Shown piece by piece: positions 15,826 to 23,820 of a stretch of 33,354 nt of DNA. The notes under the pieces are model-generated. The model worked only from the letters and a program-made list of their open reading frames with translations, did no database searches and had not been told where the DNA came from. The stretch comes from Pseudomonadota bacterium (GTDB taxonomy: Bacteria; Pseudomonadota; Alphaproteobacteria; Rhodospirillales; 2-02-FULL-58-16): assembly GCA_022545455.1 (NCBI GenBank), contig JACZQZ010000013.1, positions 1-33,354 of the forward strand, in the 5' to 3' direction. Both the position numbers and the translations under genes were made by a program. Numbering within the stretch: the stretch's first letter is position 1; each line of letters opens with the position of its first letter.

Positions 15826-16974
15826 ATGGATTACGGTGTCGACATGGACCGCGCTGTCTATCTGGATCACAACGCGACCACCACGGTCAGGCCGGCGGCG
15901 GCCGAGGCCGTGGCGGCGGCCCTGTCGCTGACCGGCAACGCCTCGTCGGTGCACGGCTTCGGCCGCGCCGTGCGCCGCACCGTGGAAGACGCCCGCGAGG
16001 CGGTCGCCGCCCTGGTCGGCGCCGCCCCGGCGGACGTGGTGTTCACGAGCGGCGGCACCGAGGCCAACAACCTGGCCCTCAGGGGCTCGGGGCGCGAGCG
16101 CATCCTGGTCTCGACGGTGGAGCACGAATCGGTGCTCATGGCGGGGGCGGGGGCCGCGTTGATCCCCGTGGACTCAGACGGCGTCGTCGACCTCGATGCC
16201 CTGGACTCCCTGCTGGCGGGCGAGGGGACCCCGGCCCTGGTTTCGGTCATGCTGGCCAACAACGAGACCGGCGTCGTGCAGCCGGTGGCCGGGATCGCCG
16301 GGGTGGCGCGGCGTTTCGGAGCCCTGGTGCACTGCGATGCGGTGCAGGCGGCGGGCAAGATCCCCGTCGACATGTCGGCGCTCGGCGTCGACATGCTGTC
16401 GCTGTCGGCCCACAAGATTGGCGGGCCGGCGGGTGTCGGCGCCCTGGTCGTCGCCGATTCCGTGCCGCTCAGCCCCATCGTGTTCGGCGGCGGGCAGGAG
16501 CGCGGGCGGCGGATGGGCACCGAAAACTTTTCCGGCATCGCCGGCTTCGGCGCCGCGGCGCGGGAGGCCCGCAAGGGCGTGGACGGATTCGCCGAACTTG
16601 GGCGGTTGCGCGACGGACTGGAGCGGCGAATCCGCGACGTCTCGCCGGGGACGCGGATATTCGGCGCCGGCGCCGGGCGCCTGCCCAATACCAGTTGTCT
16701 CACCATGCCGGGCATGGCCAGCGAGACCCAGGTGATGGCCCTGGATCTGGCCGGCGTGGCGGTGAGCGCGGGCTCCGCCTGTTCCTCGGGCAAGGTGCAG
16801 GCGAGCCACGTGCTCGCGGCCATGAACGCGGACGCGGCCCAGGCCGCCAGCGCCATCCGGGCGAGCCTGGGCTGGAACAGCACGGCGCAAGACGTGGACC
16901 GGTTCGTTGACGCGTGGACCGCGCTTCATATCCGCGCCGAAGCCGGCCAAGGTGTGGCGGCGCCGGCGGCCTGA
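15826..16974 (+). CDS. NifS-like cysteine desulfurase
   Basis: A 382-residue PLP enzyme that takes sulfur from cysteine to form an enzyme persulfide and alanine. N-terminal [13 protein letters not shown], the PLP lysine Lys197 in SAHKIGG, the RMGTEN segment and the catalytic Cys319 in [17 protein letters not shown] are all present. It belongs to the same fold class as the next gene but is clearly divergent from it. The ATG at 15826 lacks a good ribosome binding site; Met7 (15844) is an alternative. It sits between iscR and iscS, 22 nt from the latter. Confidence 0.92.
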   Translation: MDYGVDMDRAVYLDHNATTTVRPAAAEAVAAALSLTGNASSVHGFGRAVRRTVEDAREAVAALVGAAPADVVFTSGGTEANNLALRGSGRERILVSTVEHESVLMAGAGAALIPVDSDGVVDLDALDSLLAGEGTPALVSVMLANNETGVVQPVAGIAGVARRFGALVHCDAVQAAGKIPVDMSALGVDMLSLSAHKIGGPAGVGALVVADSVPLSPIVFGGGQERGRRMGTENFSGIAGFGAAAREARKGVDGFAELGRLRDGLERRIRDVSPGTRIFGAGAGRLPNTSCLTMPGMASETQVMALDLAGVAVSAGSACSSGKVQASHVLAAMNADAAQAASAIRASLGWNSTAQDVDRFVDAWTALHIRAEAGQGVAAPAA

Positions 16975-16996
16975 GCGCGAACAGCAAGGGAATACG

Positions 16997-18214
16997 ATGG
17001 GTAATTCCGGTGCCACGGACGGGGCCGGGCCGGGCCTTCGCAAACGCGATGTCCCCGTCTATCTGGACTACCAGGCGACGACGCCGACCGATCCGCGCGT
17101 CGTCCAGGCCATGCTGCCCTATTTCAGCGAGAAGTTCGGCAACCCCCATTCGCGCGAGCACTTTTTCGGCTGGGAGGCGGAAGACGCGGTGGAAAAGGCG
17201 CGCGGCGAGATCGCCCGCCTGATCGGCGCCACCGCCAGGGAGGTGATCTTCACCTCGGGCGCGACCGAATCCAACAACGTGGCGCTCAAGGGCGTGGCCC
17301 GTTTCTACAAGGACAGGAAGGACCACATCGTCACCTGTGTCACCGAACACAAGTGCGTCCTGGAAACCGCCCGCCACCTGGAGCACGAAGGTTTCCGGGT
17401 CACCTGTCTGCCGGTCGAGGCGACCGGGCTGATCGACCTGGACACGCTGAGGGACGCCATCACGGAGAACACCGTCATGGTCTCCGTCATGGCCGTCAAC
17501 AACGAGATCGGCGTCATCCAGCCGATCGGGGAGATCGGCGCCATGTGCCGCGAACGGGGCGCCTTTTTCCATACCGACGCGGCCCAGGCCGTGGGCAAGA
17601 TCCCGCTGGACGTGGACGCGATGCACATCGACCTGATGAGCATCTCGGGCCACAAGATTTACGGACCCATGGGAATCGGCGCCCTCTACGTGCGCCGCCG
17701 TCCGCGGGTGCGCCTGGTGGCGCTCATGGACGGCGGCGGCCAGGAGCGCGGCCTGCGATCGGGCACGTTGCCCACCCCCTTGTGCGTCGGCCTGGGCGAG
17801 GCCTGCGCCATCGCCGGGCGCGAGATGGGGGACGAGGCGGAGCGCCTGGCCGCCCTCAGGGACCGCTTCTACAAGGGCATCACCGGGCGCCTTCCCAGGG
17901 TCCATCTCAACGGGGACGCGGAACGGCGCATCCCCGGCAACCTCAACCTCAGCTTCGCCGACGTGGACAGCGAAGGCCTGATGGCGGGCATCAAGGACCT
18001 GGCGGTGTCCTCGGGCTCGGCCTGCACCTCGGCATCCGTGGAACCGTCCTACGTCTTGCGGGCGATCGGGCTCGACGACGGGCTGGCCAGGGGCGCCATC
18101 AGGGTAGGCTTCGGCCGCTTCACCACGGAAGACGACGTGGACTTCGCCGTCGACAGGATCGCCGGCGAAGTGGAGCGGTTGCGCCGGACGGGCCCGCTCC
18201 GGGAGACGGCTTGA
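16997..18214 (+). CDS. Cysteine desulfurase IscS
   Basis: A 405-residue IscS-type desulfurase, the general sulfur donor for Fe-S clusters, tRNA thiolation and thiamin. [15 protein letters not shown] begins the fold, Lys220 in [10 protein letters not shown] binds PLP, and Cys343 in [19 protein letters not shown] is the persulfide residue. The long Cys loop is typical of group I desulfurases. The ATG at 16997 has AAGGGAA upstream. No iscU, iscA, hscB or hscA follows, which is unusual; fdx comes next after 28 nt. MnmA, a known client of IscS, is encoded at the end of the same run. Confidence 0.95.
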   Translation: MGNSGATDGAGPGLRKRDVPVYLDYQATTPTDPRVVQAMLPYFSEKFGNPHSREHFFGWEAEDAVEKARGEIARLIGATAREVIFTSGATESNNVALKGVARFYKDRKDHIVTCVTEHKCVLETARHLEHEGFRVTCLPVEATGLIDLDTLRDAITENTVMVSVMAVNNEIGVIQPIGEIGAMCRERGAFFHTDAAQAVGKIPLDVDAMHIDLMSISGHKIYGPMGIGALYVRRRPRVRLVALMDGGGQERGLRSGTLPTPLCVGLGEACAIAGREMGDEAERLAALRDRFYKGITGRLPRVHLNGDAERRIPGNLNLSFADVDSEGLMAGIKDLAVSSGSACTSASVEPSYVLRAIGLDDGLARGAIRVGFGRFTTEDDVDFAVDRIAGEVERLRRTGPLRETA

Positions 18215-18242
18215 TCCCTGCCAAGCCCATGGGCCCGGCCGC

Positions 18243-18569
18243 ATGCCCACGATGACCTTTATCGAACCCGGCGGACGGCGCCGCGAGGTCGATGCCCCGG
18301 AAGGGGTGTCGGTGCTTGAGATCGCCCATAGCAACGCCATCGACCTGGAAGGCGCCTGCGAGGGCTGCATGGCGTGTTCCACCTGCCACGTGATCGTGGA
18401 CCCGGCGTGGTTCGTGAGGCTGCCCGAGAGCAGCGAGGAGGAGGACGACATGCTGGACCTGGCCCTGGGCCTGACCCGGACCTCGCGCCTGGGCTGCCAG
18501 ATCACCATCACCAAGGAACTCGACGGCCTCGTCGTGACCTTGCCGGCGGCGACCCGCGATGTCCGCTAA
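18243..18569 (+). CDS. [2Fe-2S] ferredoxin of the Isc type
   Basis: A 108-residue adrenodoxin-type ferredoxin that supplies electrons for Fe-S cluster assembly. Ligands are Cys39, Cys45 and Cys48 in GACEGCMACSTCHV and Cys85 in RLGCQI. The DPAWF segment and acidic SSEEEDDMLD stretch match Isc ferredoxins. An additional Cys42 lies inside the first ligand loop, where Ser or another residue is more usual. Its end overlaps the tenA start by 11 bases. It is the only Isc accessory gene in the window. Confidence 0.94.
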   Translation: MPTMTFIEPGGRRREVDAPEGVSVLEIAHSNAIDLEGACEGCMACSTCHVIVDPAWFVRLPESSEEEDDMLDLALGLTRTSRLGCQITITKELDGLVVTLPAATRDVR

Positions 18570-19281
18570 GGCTCAAGCGCCGGTGCCCGGAAAGGCGGTG
18601 AAGCCGTTCGCCTCAGGCAGCGTCTTCGGCCGCCTGCGCGCCGGCTGCCGGGAAGACTGGCAGGCCTACACCGGGCACGCCTTCGTCCGCGCGGTGGGCG
18701 ACGGCACCCTGGCCGAGCCCTGCTTCCGCCGGTACCTGGGTCAGGACTATCTGTTCCTCATCCACCTGGCCCGCGCCTATGCGCTCGCCGCCTACAAGGC
18801 CGACGGCCTGGACGACATCCGCCAGGCGGCGCGGTCGCTTTCCGCCGTCATCGACGTGGAAATGGGCCTGCACGTGACCTATTGTGCCGGCTGGGGCCTG
18901 AGCGAAGACGACATGGCCGCCCTGCCCGAGGCCCGGGCCACCATGGCCTATACCCGGTACGTGCTGGAGAAAGGCCTGGCCGGCGATATTCTGGACCTGC
19001 ATGTGGCGCTGGCGCCGTGCGTCGTCGGCTACGCCGAGATCGGCGCCGGCCTGATCTCCGGCCCGGCCACGCGCCTGGACGGCAACCCGTATCGTGAGTG
19101 GATCGAGATGTACGCGTCCACCGACTACCAAGACGTCGCCCGCGCCGAGGTGGCCACCATCGACCGCCTGATGGAACGCCGCGGCGGCCCGGGGCGCATC
19201 GACTCCCTTCTCACCACCTTTCGCCAGGCCACCCGCCTGGAGGCGGCATTCTGGGACATGGCGCTCGACGCCCCGGAGTGA
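18559..19281 (+). CDS. TenA-family thiaminase II/aminopyrimidine aminohydrolase
   Basis: A 240-residue TenA protein, expected to salvage thiamin breakdown products by deaminating aminomethyl- to hydroxymethylpyrimidine, or to cleave thiamin. Key residues of B. subtilis TenA are matched: Asp63 in GQDYLF, catalytic Cys154 in LAPCVVGY with Tyr158, and Glu228 in RLEAAFWDMA. About 20 residues precede the family start and look unstructured. The ATG overlaps fdx by 11 bases, and the next gene starts 4 nt after its stop. Unlike thiC it has no riboswitch of its own and is transcribed with sulfur genes. Confidence 0.9.
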   Translation: MSAKAQAPVPGKAVKPFASGSVFGRLRAGCREDWQAYTGHAFVRAVGDGTLAEPCFRRYLGQDYLFLIHLARAYALAAYKADGLDDIRQAARSLSAVIDVEMGLHVTYCAGWGLSEDDMAALPEARATMAYTRYVLEKGLAGDILDLHVALAPCVVGYAEIGAGLISGPATRLDGNPYREWIEMYASTDYQDVARAEVATIDRLMERRGGPGRIDSLLTTFRQATRLEAAFWDMALDAPE

Positions 19282-19285
19282 CGCC

Positions 19286-20023
19286 GTGTTTGGAGCCGCC
19301 GTTGCCGACTACATTGCCCTGGTCTGGCTCTTTGTGTGCTGGGTCGGGTACACGGCCTTTGCCGACCGCCCGAATCGGGACGCGCCCAATCTGGTGGAGG
19401 CCCTGCACCGGTACCGGGTGCGCTGGATGGAGCGCATGCTGGAACGCGAGTTGCGCACCGGCGACGTCAATATCCTGGCGGCGCTGATTCGCAGCAACGC
19501 CTTGTTCGCCTCCACCACCATCTTCATCCTGGCCGGGCTGATGACCCTCCTCGGCGGGTTCGGCGCCGCCCGCGGGGCGGTGTCCGAGCTGTCCTTCGCC
19601 GTGCAGGCGTCGCGCGAACTGTGGGAGGTGAAGGGCATAGTGCTGCTGCTGATCTTTGTTTACGCCTTCTTCAAGTTCGTGTGGTCCATGCGCCAGTTCA
19701 ACTTCGCCCTGGTGCTGATCGGCGCCGCCCCCATGCGCGAAGATGTCAACGCGCCCGACAGGCCAAGGTTCGCCGAGCGCACGGCGCGGCTCATCACGCG
19801 CGGCGTGAACACCCAGAACCGCGGCCTCAGGGCCTATTACTTCGGCCTGGCGACGCTCACCTGGTTCATCCAGCCCTGGGCGTTCGTGGTGGCCTGCATC
19901 TGGGTCGTTTTGGTGCTGTACCGGCGCGAGTTCCGCTCGATCACCCTGCGCGCCCTGATCGAGCCCGACGGCGATGGGCCCAAGGACGAAATCGCCGGGG
20001 ACGAAATCCCCAAGGACGGCTGA
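19286..20023 (+). CDS. DUF599-like integral membrane protein
   Basis: A 245-residue membrane protein resembling the DUF599 family, whose function is not known. Hydrophobic segments are seen near residues 5-25, 68-90, 116-136 and 187-207. Between them are conserved-looking polar stretches such as [36 protein letters not shown] and MRQFNF. A charged, probably disordered tail ends it. The start is a GTG with GGAG upstream, 4 nt after the tenA stop, so it is translated with tenA. The gene overlaps the likely mnmA promoter region only just beyond its stop. Confidence 0.8.
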   Translation: MFGAAVADYIALVWLFVCWVGYTAFADRPNRDAPNLVEALHRYRVRWMERMLERELRTGDVNILAALIRSNALFASTTIFILAGLMTLLGGFGAARGAVSELSFAVQASRELWEVKGIVLLLIFVYAFFKFVWSMRQFNFALVLIGAAPMREDVNAPDRPRFAERTARLITRGVNTQNRGLRAYYFGLATLTWFIQPWAFVVACIWVVLVLYRREFRSITLRALIEPDGDGPKDEIAGDEIPKDG

Positions 20024-20025
20024 GC

Positions 20026-20053
20026 TTGTACCGGCGCTCCGAATCCCTATATT
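20026..20053 (+). promoter_or_regulatory. Likely mnmA promoter, nearly leaderless
   Basis: TTGTAC (20026-20031) and TATATT (20048-20053) are 16 nt apart, a good sigma-70 match. The mnmA ATG is at 20061, only 7 nt after the -10, so transcription would start at or next to the ATG. No ribosome binding site precedes that ATG, which fits a leaderless message. Confidence 0.55.
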
Positions 20054-20060
20054 CGCGCCC

Positions 20061-21182
20061 ATGAATACCTTGGGCTTTGACAAGACGCCGGGCGAGACCC
20101 GCGTCGTCGTCGCCATGTCGGGCGGGGTCGACAGCTCGACCACCGCCGCCCTGCTCGACGAGCAGGGCTACCAGGTCATCGGCGTCACCCTGCAGCTGTA
20201 CGACCACGGCCGGGCGGTGAAGAGCACCAGGTCGTGCTGCGCCGGCCAGGACATCTACGATGCCCGCCGGGTGGCGGACACCCTCGGCATTCCCCACTAC
20301 GTGCTCGATTTCGAAAGCCGCTTCCTGGACGCGGTGATCGACGATTTCGCCGATTCCTACGTGCGCGGCGAGACCCCCGTCCCCTGCGTGCGCTGCAACC
20401 AGACGGTCAAGTTCCGCGACCTCCTGGCCATGGCGCGGGAGCTCGGCGCCGACGCCCTCGCCACCGGCCACTACGTGCGCCGGGTGGCCGGCGGCGCGGG
20501 CGCGGAACTGCACCGCGCCGTCGACCCCGTGCGCGACCAGAGCTATTTCCTGTTCGCCACCACGCAAGAGCAGCTCGAATACCTGCGCTTCCCCCTGGGC
20601 GACATGGACAAGGCCCGGACCCGGGACCTGGCCCGCCGGTTCGGGCTTGCCGTCGCCGCCAAGCCCGACAGCCAGGACATCTGCTTCGTGCCCGAGGGCT
20701 CGTACGCCGACGTGGTCGGCCGGCTGCGCCCCGGCGCGTTCCGGGCCGGCGACATCGTCGACACCCACGGCCGCGTGCTCGGCCGGCACGACGGCATCAT
20801 CCGCTTCACCATCGGCCAGCGCCGGGGCCTGGGCATCGCGGCGCCCGAGGCGCTTTACGTGGTGCGGCTGGAGCCCCAGGCCAACCGGGTCGTCGTCGGT
20901 CCGCGGGCGGCGCTCCTGCGCGACCGGCTCCGGGTGCGCGAGGTCAACTGGCTCGGGCCGGGCGCCCTGCCGGGCGGCGGGGTCAGGGCGGCGGTGAAGC
21001 TGCGCTCCACCCAGGCCCCGGCGGCGGCCACGGTGTACGGGCGCGAAGGCCACACGGCCGAGGTGGTCCTCGACGAGCCCGAGGCCGGCATCGCCGGCGG
21101 CCAGGCGTGCGTGTTCTACGACGGCGAGCGCGTCCTCGGCGGCGGCTGGATCATGCGCGAGGAACAGGTCAAGGCGGTGTAA
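20061..21182 (+). CDS. tRNA-specific 2-thiouridylase MnmA
   Basis: A 373-residue enzyme that puts sulfur on uridine 34 of Lys, Glu and Gln tRNAs, using ATP and persulfide sulfur passed on from IscS. The PP-loop is MSGGVDSS (19-26), the first catalytic cysteine is Cys112 in [11 protein letters not shown] and the second is Cys208 in [18 protein letters not shown] and the C-terminal beta domain follow. The ATG at 20061 matches the usual N-terminus with a short extension. It probably has its own promoter although it follows the DUF599-like gene by only 37 nt. A tRNA-Gln gene, encoding one substrate tRNA family, is at the far end of the window. Confidence 0.96.
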   Translation: MNTLGFDKTPGETRVVVAMSGGVDSSTTAALLDEQGYQVIGVTLQLYDHGRAVKSTRSCCAGQDIYDARRVADTLGIPHYVLDFESRFLDAVIDDFADSYVRGETPVPCVRCNQTVKFRDLLAMARELGADALATGHYVRRVAGGAGAELHRAVDPVRDQSYFLFATTQEQLEYLRFPLGDMDKARTRDLARRFGLAVAAKPDSQDICFVPEGSYADVVGRLRPGAFRAGDIVDTHGRVLGRHDGIIRFTIGQRRGLGIAAPEALYVVRLEPQANRVVVGPRAALLRDRLRVREVNWLGPGALPGGGVRAAVKLRSTQAPAAATVYGREGHTAEVVLDEPEAGIAGGQACVFYDGERVLGGGWIMREEQVKAV

Positions 21183-21184
21183 TT

Positions 21185-21249
21185 CCGGCTGCCGCCGGGC
21201 GGGATTGCATCCCGCGCCCTGCTCTCTTGGGGCCACAGGCCCCAAACCC
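21185..21249 (+). repeat. Triple-hairpin element, copy 1 (3' of mnmA)
   Basis: Starting 3 nt after the mnmA stop, three hairpins follow in tandem: CCGGC with GCCGG, GCGGGAT (21199-21205) with ATCCCGC (21209-21215) around TGC, and TTGGGGCC (21227-21234) with GGCCCCAA (21238-21245) around ACA. A near-copy lies on the minus strand at 23704-23770, differing by paired changes in the stems. It could act as a terminator or protect the 3' end of the message. Confidence 0.8.
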
Positions 21250-21264
21250 CATTGAAAGAAGACT

Positions 21265-21532
21265 AACCACAGAGCCCGCCGAGATGTTCACAGAGATGAT
21301 TGAATGCGGTGCCGTGCGTCGCTTTTAGTTTCCTCTGTGTTTCTTCCTCCGCGTTCCTTTGCGGCCTCCGCGTTAAAATTTGAAACGCCGAGGACGCGGA
21401 GGGCCGCAGAGGCTTTCCAAAAACAGGAAGCGCTGTCACGGCGCGGCTGCAAAGGCGCGGCGCGTACCAGCAAAGCGCAGAAATTCTTTTCTCTGTGTTT
21501 CTTTCTCTGTGCTCTCTGTGTTCTCGGTGGTT
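21265..21532. repeat. CTCTGTG-type composite palindromic repeat
   Basis: The element opens with AACCACAGAG (21265-21274) and closes with CTCTGTGTTCTCGGTGGTT (21514-21532), approximate inverse copies. Inside are further CTCTGTG words (21333, 21491, 21505) and a central stem: CCTCCGCGT (21365-21373) pairs with ACGCGGAGG (21394-21402), extended by CTTTGCGG against CCGCAGAG with one bulge and one mismatch. This sequence style (CTCTGTG, CCTCCGCG, GTGGTT) recurs in many environmental bacteria as dispersed non-coding repeats. No function is known to me. Confidence 0.75.
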
Positions 21533-21598
21533 CAAAACCCACACCCTCGAGCGGGCCTTCCCATTTGAGACGAGGGGCACTGGGGTTTGAACCCCGAG

Positions 21599-23473
21599 CT
21601 ACTCCGCCGGCGCCGTTGCCTCGGCGCCGGTGGCCGTGTCGGGCGCCTCGCCGGTGCGTTCCAGGGCTTCGCGCGCCTTCGCCGCTTGCCTCTGGCGCGC
21701 CCACATGTCGGCGTAGCCGCCCCTGGCGGCGAGCAGTTGGGCGTGGCCGCCGCGCTCGACGATGCGCCCCTCGTCCAGGACCACGATCTCGTCGGCGTCG
21801 ACAACCGTCGACAGCCGATGGGCGATGATCAGCGTCGTGCGGTCGGCCGAGACGGCGTTCAGGGAATCCTGGATCTCCCTCTCGGTGCGGGAATCGAGCG
21901 CCGAGGTGGCCTCGTCGAAGAGCAGGATGGACGGTCCTTTAAGGATGGTGCGGGCGATGGCGACGCGCTGTTTCTCGCCGCCCGAAAGCTTGAGGCCGCG
22001 CTCGCCGACCGCCGTCTGGTAGCCGTCGGGCAGGCCCATGACGAAATCGTGGACGCGGGCCAGCCGCGCCGCTTCCTCCACCTCCGCCGGGCTCGCCGCC
22101 GGGTTGCCGTAGGCGATGTTGTAATAGATGGTGTCGTTGAACAGCACCGTGTCCTGGGGGACCATGCCGATGGCGGCGCGCAAGGATTGTTGCGTCACTT
22201 GGCGGATGTCCTGGCCGTCGATGAGCACGCGGCCCGCATCGACGTCGTAGAAGCGGAACAGGATGCGCGAGATCGTCGACTTGCCCGAGCCGCTGGGGCC
22301 GACGATGGCCAGGGTCTTGCCGGCGGGCACCGTGAACGAGACGCCTTTGAGCACCGGACGCCGGGGATCGTAGCTGAAGGAGACGTCTTCGAATTCCACC
22401 CGGCCGCCGGTGATGCGGACCGGTCCGGCGTCCGCCGCGTCGCCGATCTCGGGCGCCTCGCCGAGAAGCGCGAACATGGCCTCCATGTCGGTGAGCGAGC
22501 GCTTGATCTCGCGGTAGACGAAGCCGAGGAAGTTGAGCGGCAGGTAGAGCTGGATCAGGTACGCGTTGACCAGCACGAAGTCGCCGATGGTCATGGCGCC
22601 GGCGGCGACGCCGCTGCCGGCCATGATCATGACCGCGGTGAGGCCGGCGGCGATGATGCCGCCCTGGCCGATGTTCAGCAGCGTCAGCGACGTCCTGCTC
22701 TTCACCGCGGCCTGCTCGTAGCCCTTGAGCGCCACGTCGAAGCGCCTCGCCTCGTGGTCCTCGTTGCCGAAGTACTTGACGGTCTCGAAGTTGAGCAGGC
22801 TGTCGATGGCCTTGGTGCTGGCCTCGCTGTCGTTCTCGTTCATCGTCCGGCGGAACTTGGTGCGCCACTCGGTGACGCACAGCGTCCACGCGATGTAGCC
22901 GCCGATGGTGACGAGGGTGACCAGGGCGAACCACACGGTATAAAGCGCCCACAGCACGCCGCAGACGAGCAGGATCTCCAAGAGGGTGGGGAGGATGTTG
23001 AAGACCATGAAGGCGAGCACGAACTCGATGCCCTTGGTGCCGCGCTCGATGGCCCGGCTGACGCCGCCGGTCTTGCGGTCCAGATGGAAGCGCAGGGACA
23101 ACCGGTGCAGGTGGCGGAACGCACTCAGCCCGGCCAGGCGGATGGAGCGCTGGGCGACCTTGGCGAACACCGCGTCGCGGACCTCGCCGAAGGCCTGGGC
23201 CATGACCCGGGTCAGGCCGTAGGCGACGAGCAGGCCGACGGGCACGGCCAGCACCGCCCCGGTCTCCGCCGACAGCGCGTCGACCGCGTACTTGTAAAAG
23301 ATCGGCACGACCACGTTGGTGCCCTTGGCCAGCACCAGAAGGCCGAGCGCGATGACCACGCGCACGCGCATCTCCGTGGCCCCCGCCGGCCACAGGTAGG
23401 GCAGCAGGGCGCGGATGGTCTCCAGGTCGTTGCGCGGGCCGATCGCGCCCGGCCCCGGCTCTCTGCTGCGCAT
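21599..23473 (-). CDS. Atm1-type ABC exporter (fused permease-ATPase)
   Basis: A 624-residue half-transporter: six membrane helices in the first 310 residues, then an ATPase domain. It has Walker A GPSGSGKST, signature LKLSGGEKQR, Walker B ILLFDEATSALD and switch IIAHRLST. Segments such as LLNFETVKYFGNEDHEARRF and NFLGFVYREIKRSLTDME are hallmarks of the Atm1/HMT1 group, which exports glutathione-linked sulfur or metal conjugates and forms homodimers. The ATG at 23473 has GGGAGG just upstream; a GTG at 23539 in frame is less likely. The gene converges on the sulfur-trafficking run ending in mnmA, which fits the role. Confidence 0.93.
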   Translation of the reverse strand: MRSREPGPGAIGPRNDLETIRALLPYLWPAGATEMRVRVVIALGLLVLAKGTNVVVPIFYKYAVDALSAETGAVLAVPVGLLVAYGLTRVMAQAFGEVRDAVFAKVAQRSIRLAGLSAFRHLHRLSLRFHLDRKTGGVSRAIERGTKGIEFVLAFMVFNILPTLLEILLVCGVLWALYTVWFALVTLVTIGGYIAWTLCVTEWRTKFRRTMNENDSEASTKAIDSLLNFETVKYFGNEDHEARRFDVALKGYEQAAVKSRTSLTLLNIGQGGIIAAGLTAVMIMAGSGVAAGAMTIGDFVLVNAYLIQLYLPLNFLGFVYREIKRSLTDMEAMFALLGEAPEIGDAADAGPVRITGGRVEFEDVSFSYDPRRPVLKGVSFTVPAGKTLAIVGPSGSGKSTISRILFRFYDVDAGRVLIDGQDIRQVTQQSLRAAIGMVPQDTVLFNDTIYYNIAYGNPAASPAEVEEAARLARVHDFVMGLPDGYQTAVGERGLKLSGGEKQRVAIARTILKGPSILLFDEATSALDSRTEREIQDSLNAVSADRTTLIIAHRLSTVVDADEIVVLDEGRIVERGGHAQLLAARGGYADMWARQRQAAKAREALERTGEAPDTATGAEATAPAE

Positions 23474-23593
23474 GGTCCTCCCGCGTACACCGGCATCGGC
23501 GCCCGCGCCCGCAATCCGCGGGCCGGGGCGCCGTCCCACTATATAGGATCAGCGGGGCCTGGGCGCCATTGGGGGGAGAACTCGGCATGCCCC

Positions 23594-23809
23594 AAGTACT
23601 GAGAATTGCGAATCCGCGATACACTTGGTCAGGTCGGCAGAAGCTACTTGTACCAAGCGCTGCCGCGCGGGCTTTCTAAGGCGCCGTAGGCCCCGCACCC
23701 CTTGGGTTTTAGGGCCTACGGCCCTAAGAAAAAGCAGGGCGTGGGGTGCAACCCCACCCGGCATAGCCGGTGCGCACCGATGACTCGCGGATTTGCGCAG
23801 GTGAGTACC
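23594..23809. repeat. Possible small element with imperfect terminal inverted repeats
   Basis: The left end holds GTACT, TGCG and AATCCGCGA in order (23597-23619). The reverse complement of 23781-23808 gives GTACT, TGCG and AATCCGCGA in the same order with small gaps. About 160 bp between them include the triple-hairpin element. No transposase gene is present, so this could be a MITE-like unit or a coincidental structure. No target-site duplication is evident. Confidence 0.4.
23704..23770 (-). repeat. Triple-hairpin element, copy 2 (3' of guaA)
   Basis: On the minus strand, 50 nt after the guaA stop, the same order of stems is found as at 21185-21249: CCGGC with GCCGG, GTGGGGT with ACCCCAC around TGC (23741-23757), and TTAGGGCC with GGCCCTAA around GTA (23709-23727). 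After the second stem comes GCCCTGCTTTTTCTT, so this copy looks like an intrinsic terminator for guaA. Differences from copy 1 are mostly compensatory. Confidence 0.8.
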
Positions 23810-23820
23810 AGGCCCTCCCC

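Larger units (their letters stand above)
21183..21598. other. 416 bp gene-free gap between mnmA and atm1
   Basis: The gap lies between two convergent genes and has no convincing gene. It is filled by the triple-hairpin element (21185-21249) and, 15 nt later, by a 268 bp CTCTGTG-type palindromic repeat (21265-21532). The last 60 bases before the atm1 stop show nothing I recognise. Confidence 0.7.
23474..23820. other. 347 bp gap between atm1 and guaA
   Basis: No convincing gene. The atm1 side has an AT-rich patch with TATATA (23540-23545) that may be its -10, though no good -35 stands 16-18 nt away. The guaA side contains the second triple-hairpin element and a possible inverted-repeat-bounded unit (23594-23809), plus the perfect 12 bp palindrome CGGTGCGCACCG (23768-23779). 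Confidence 0.6.

Noticed and set aside
21587-23602. Plus-strand frame of 671 codons opposite atm1
   Set aside because: It is a shadow of the ABC exporter gene, with composition typical of antisense frames.
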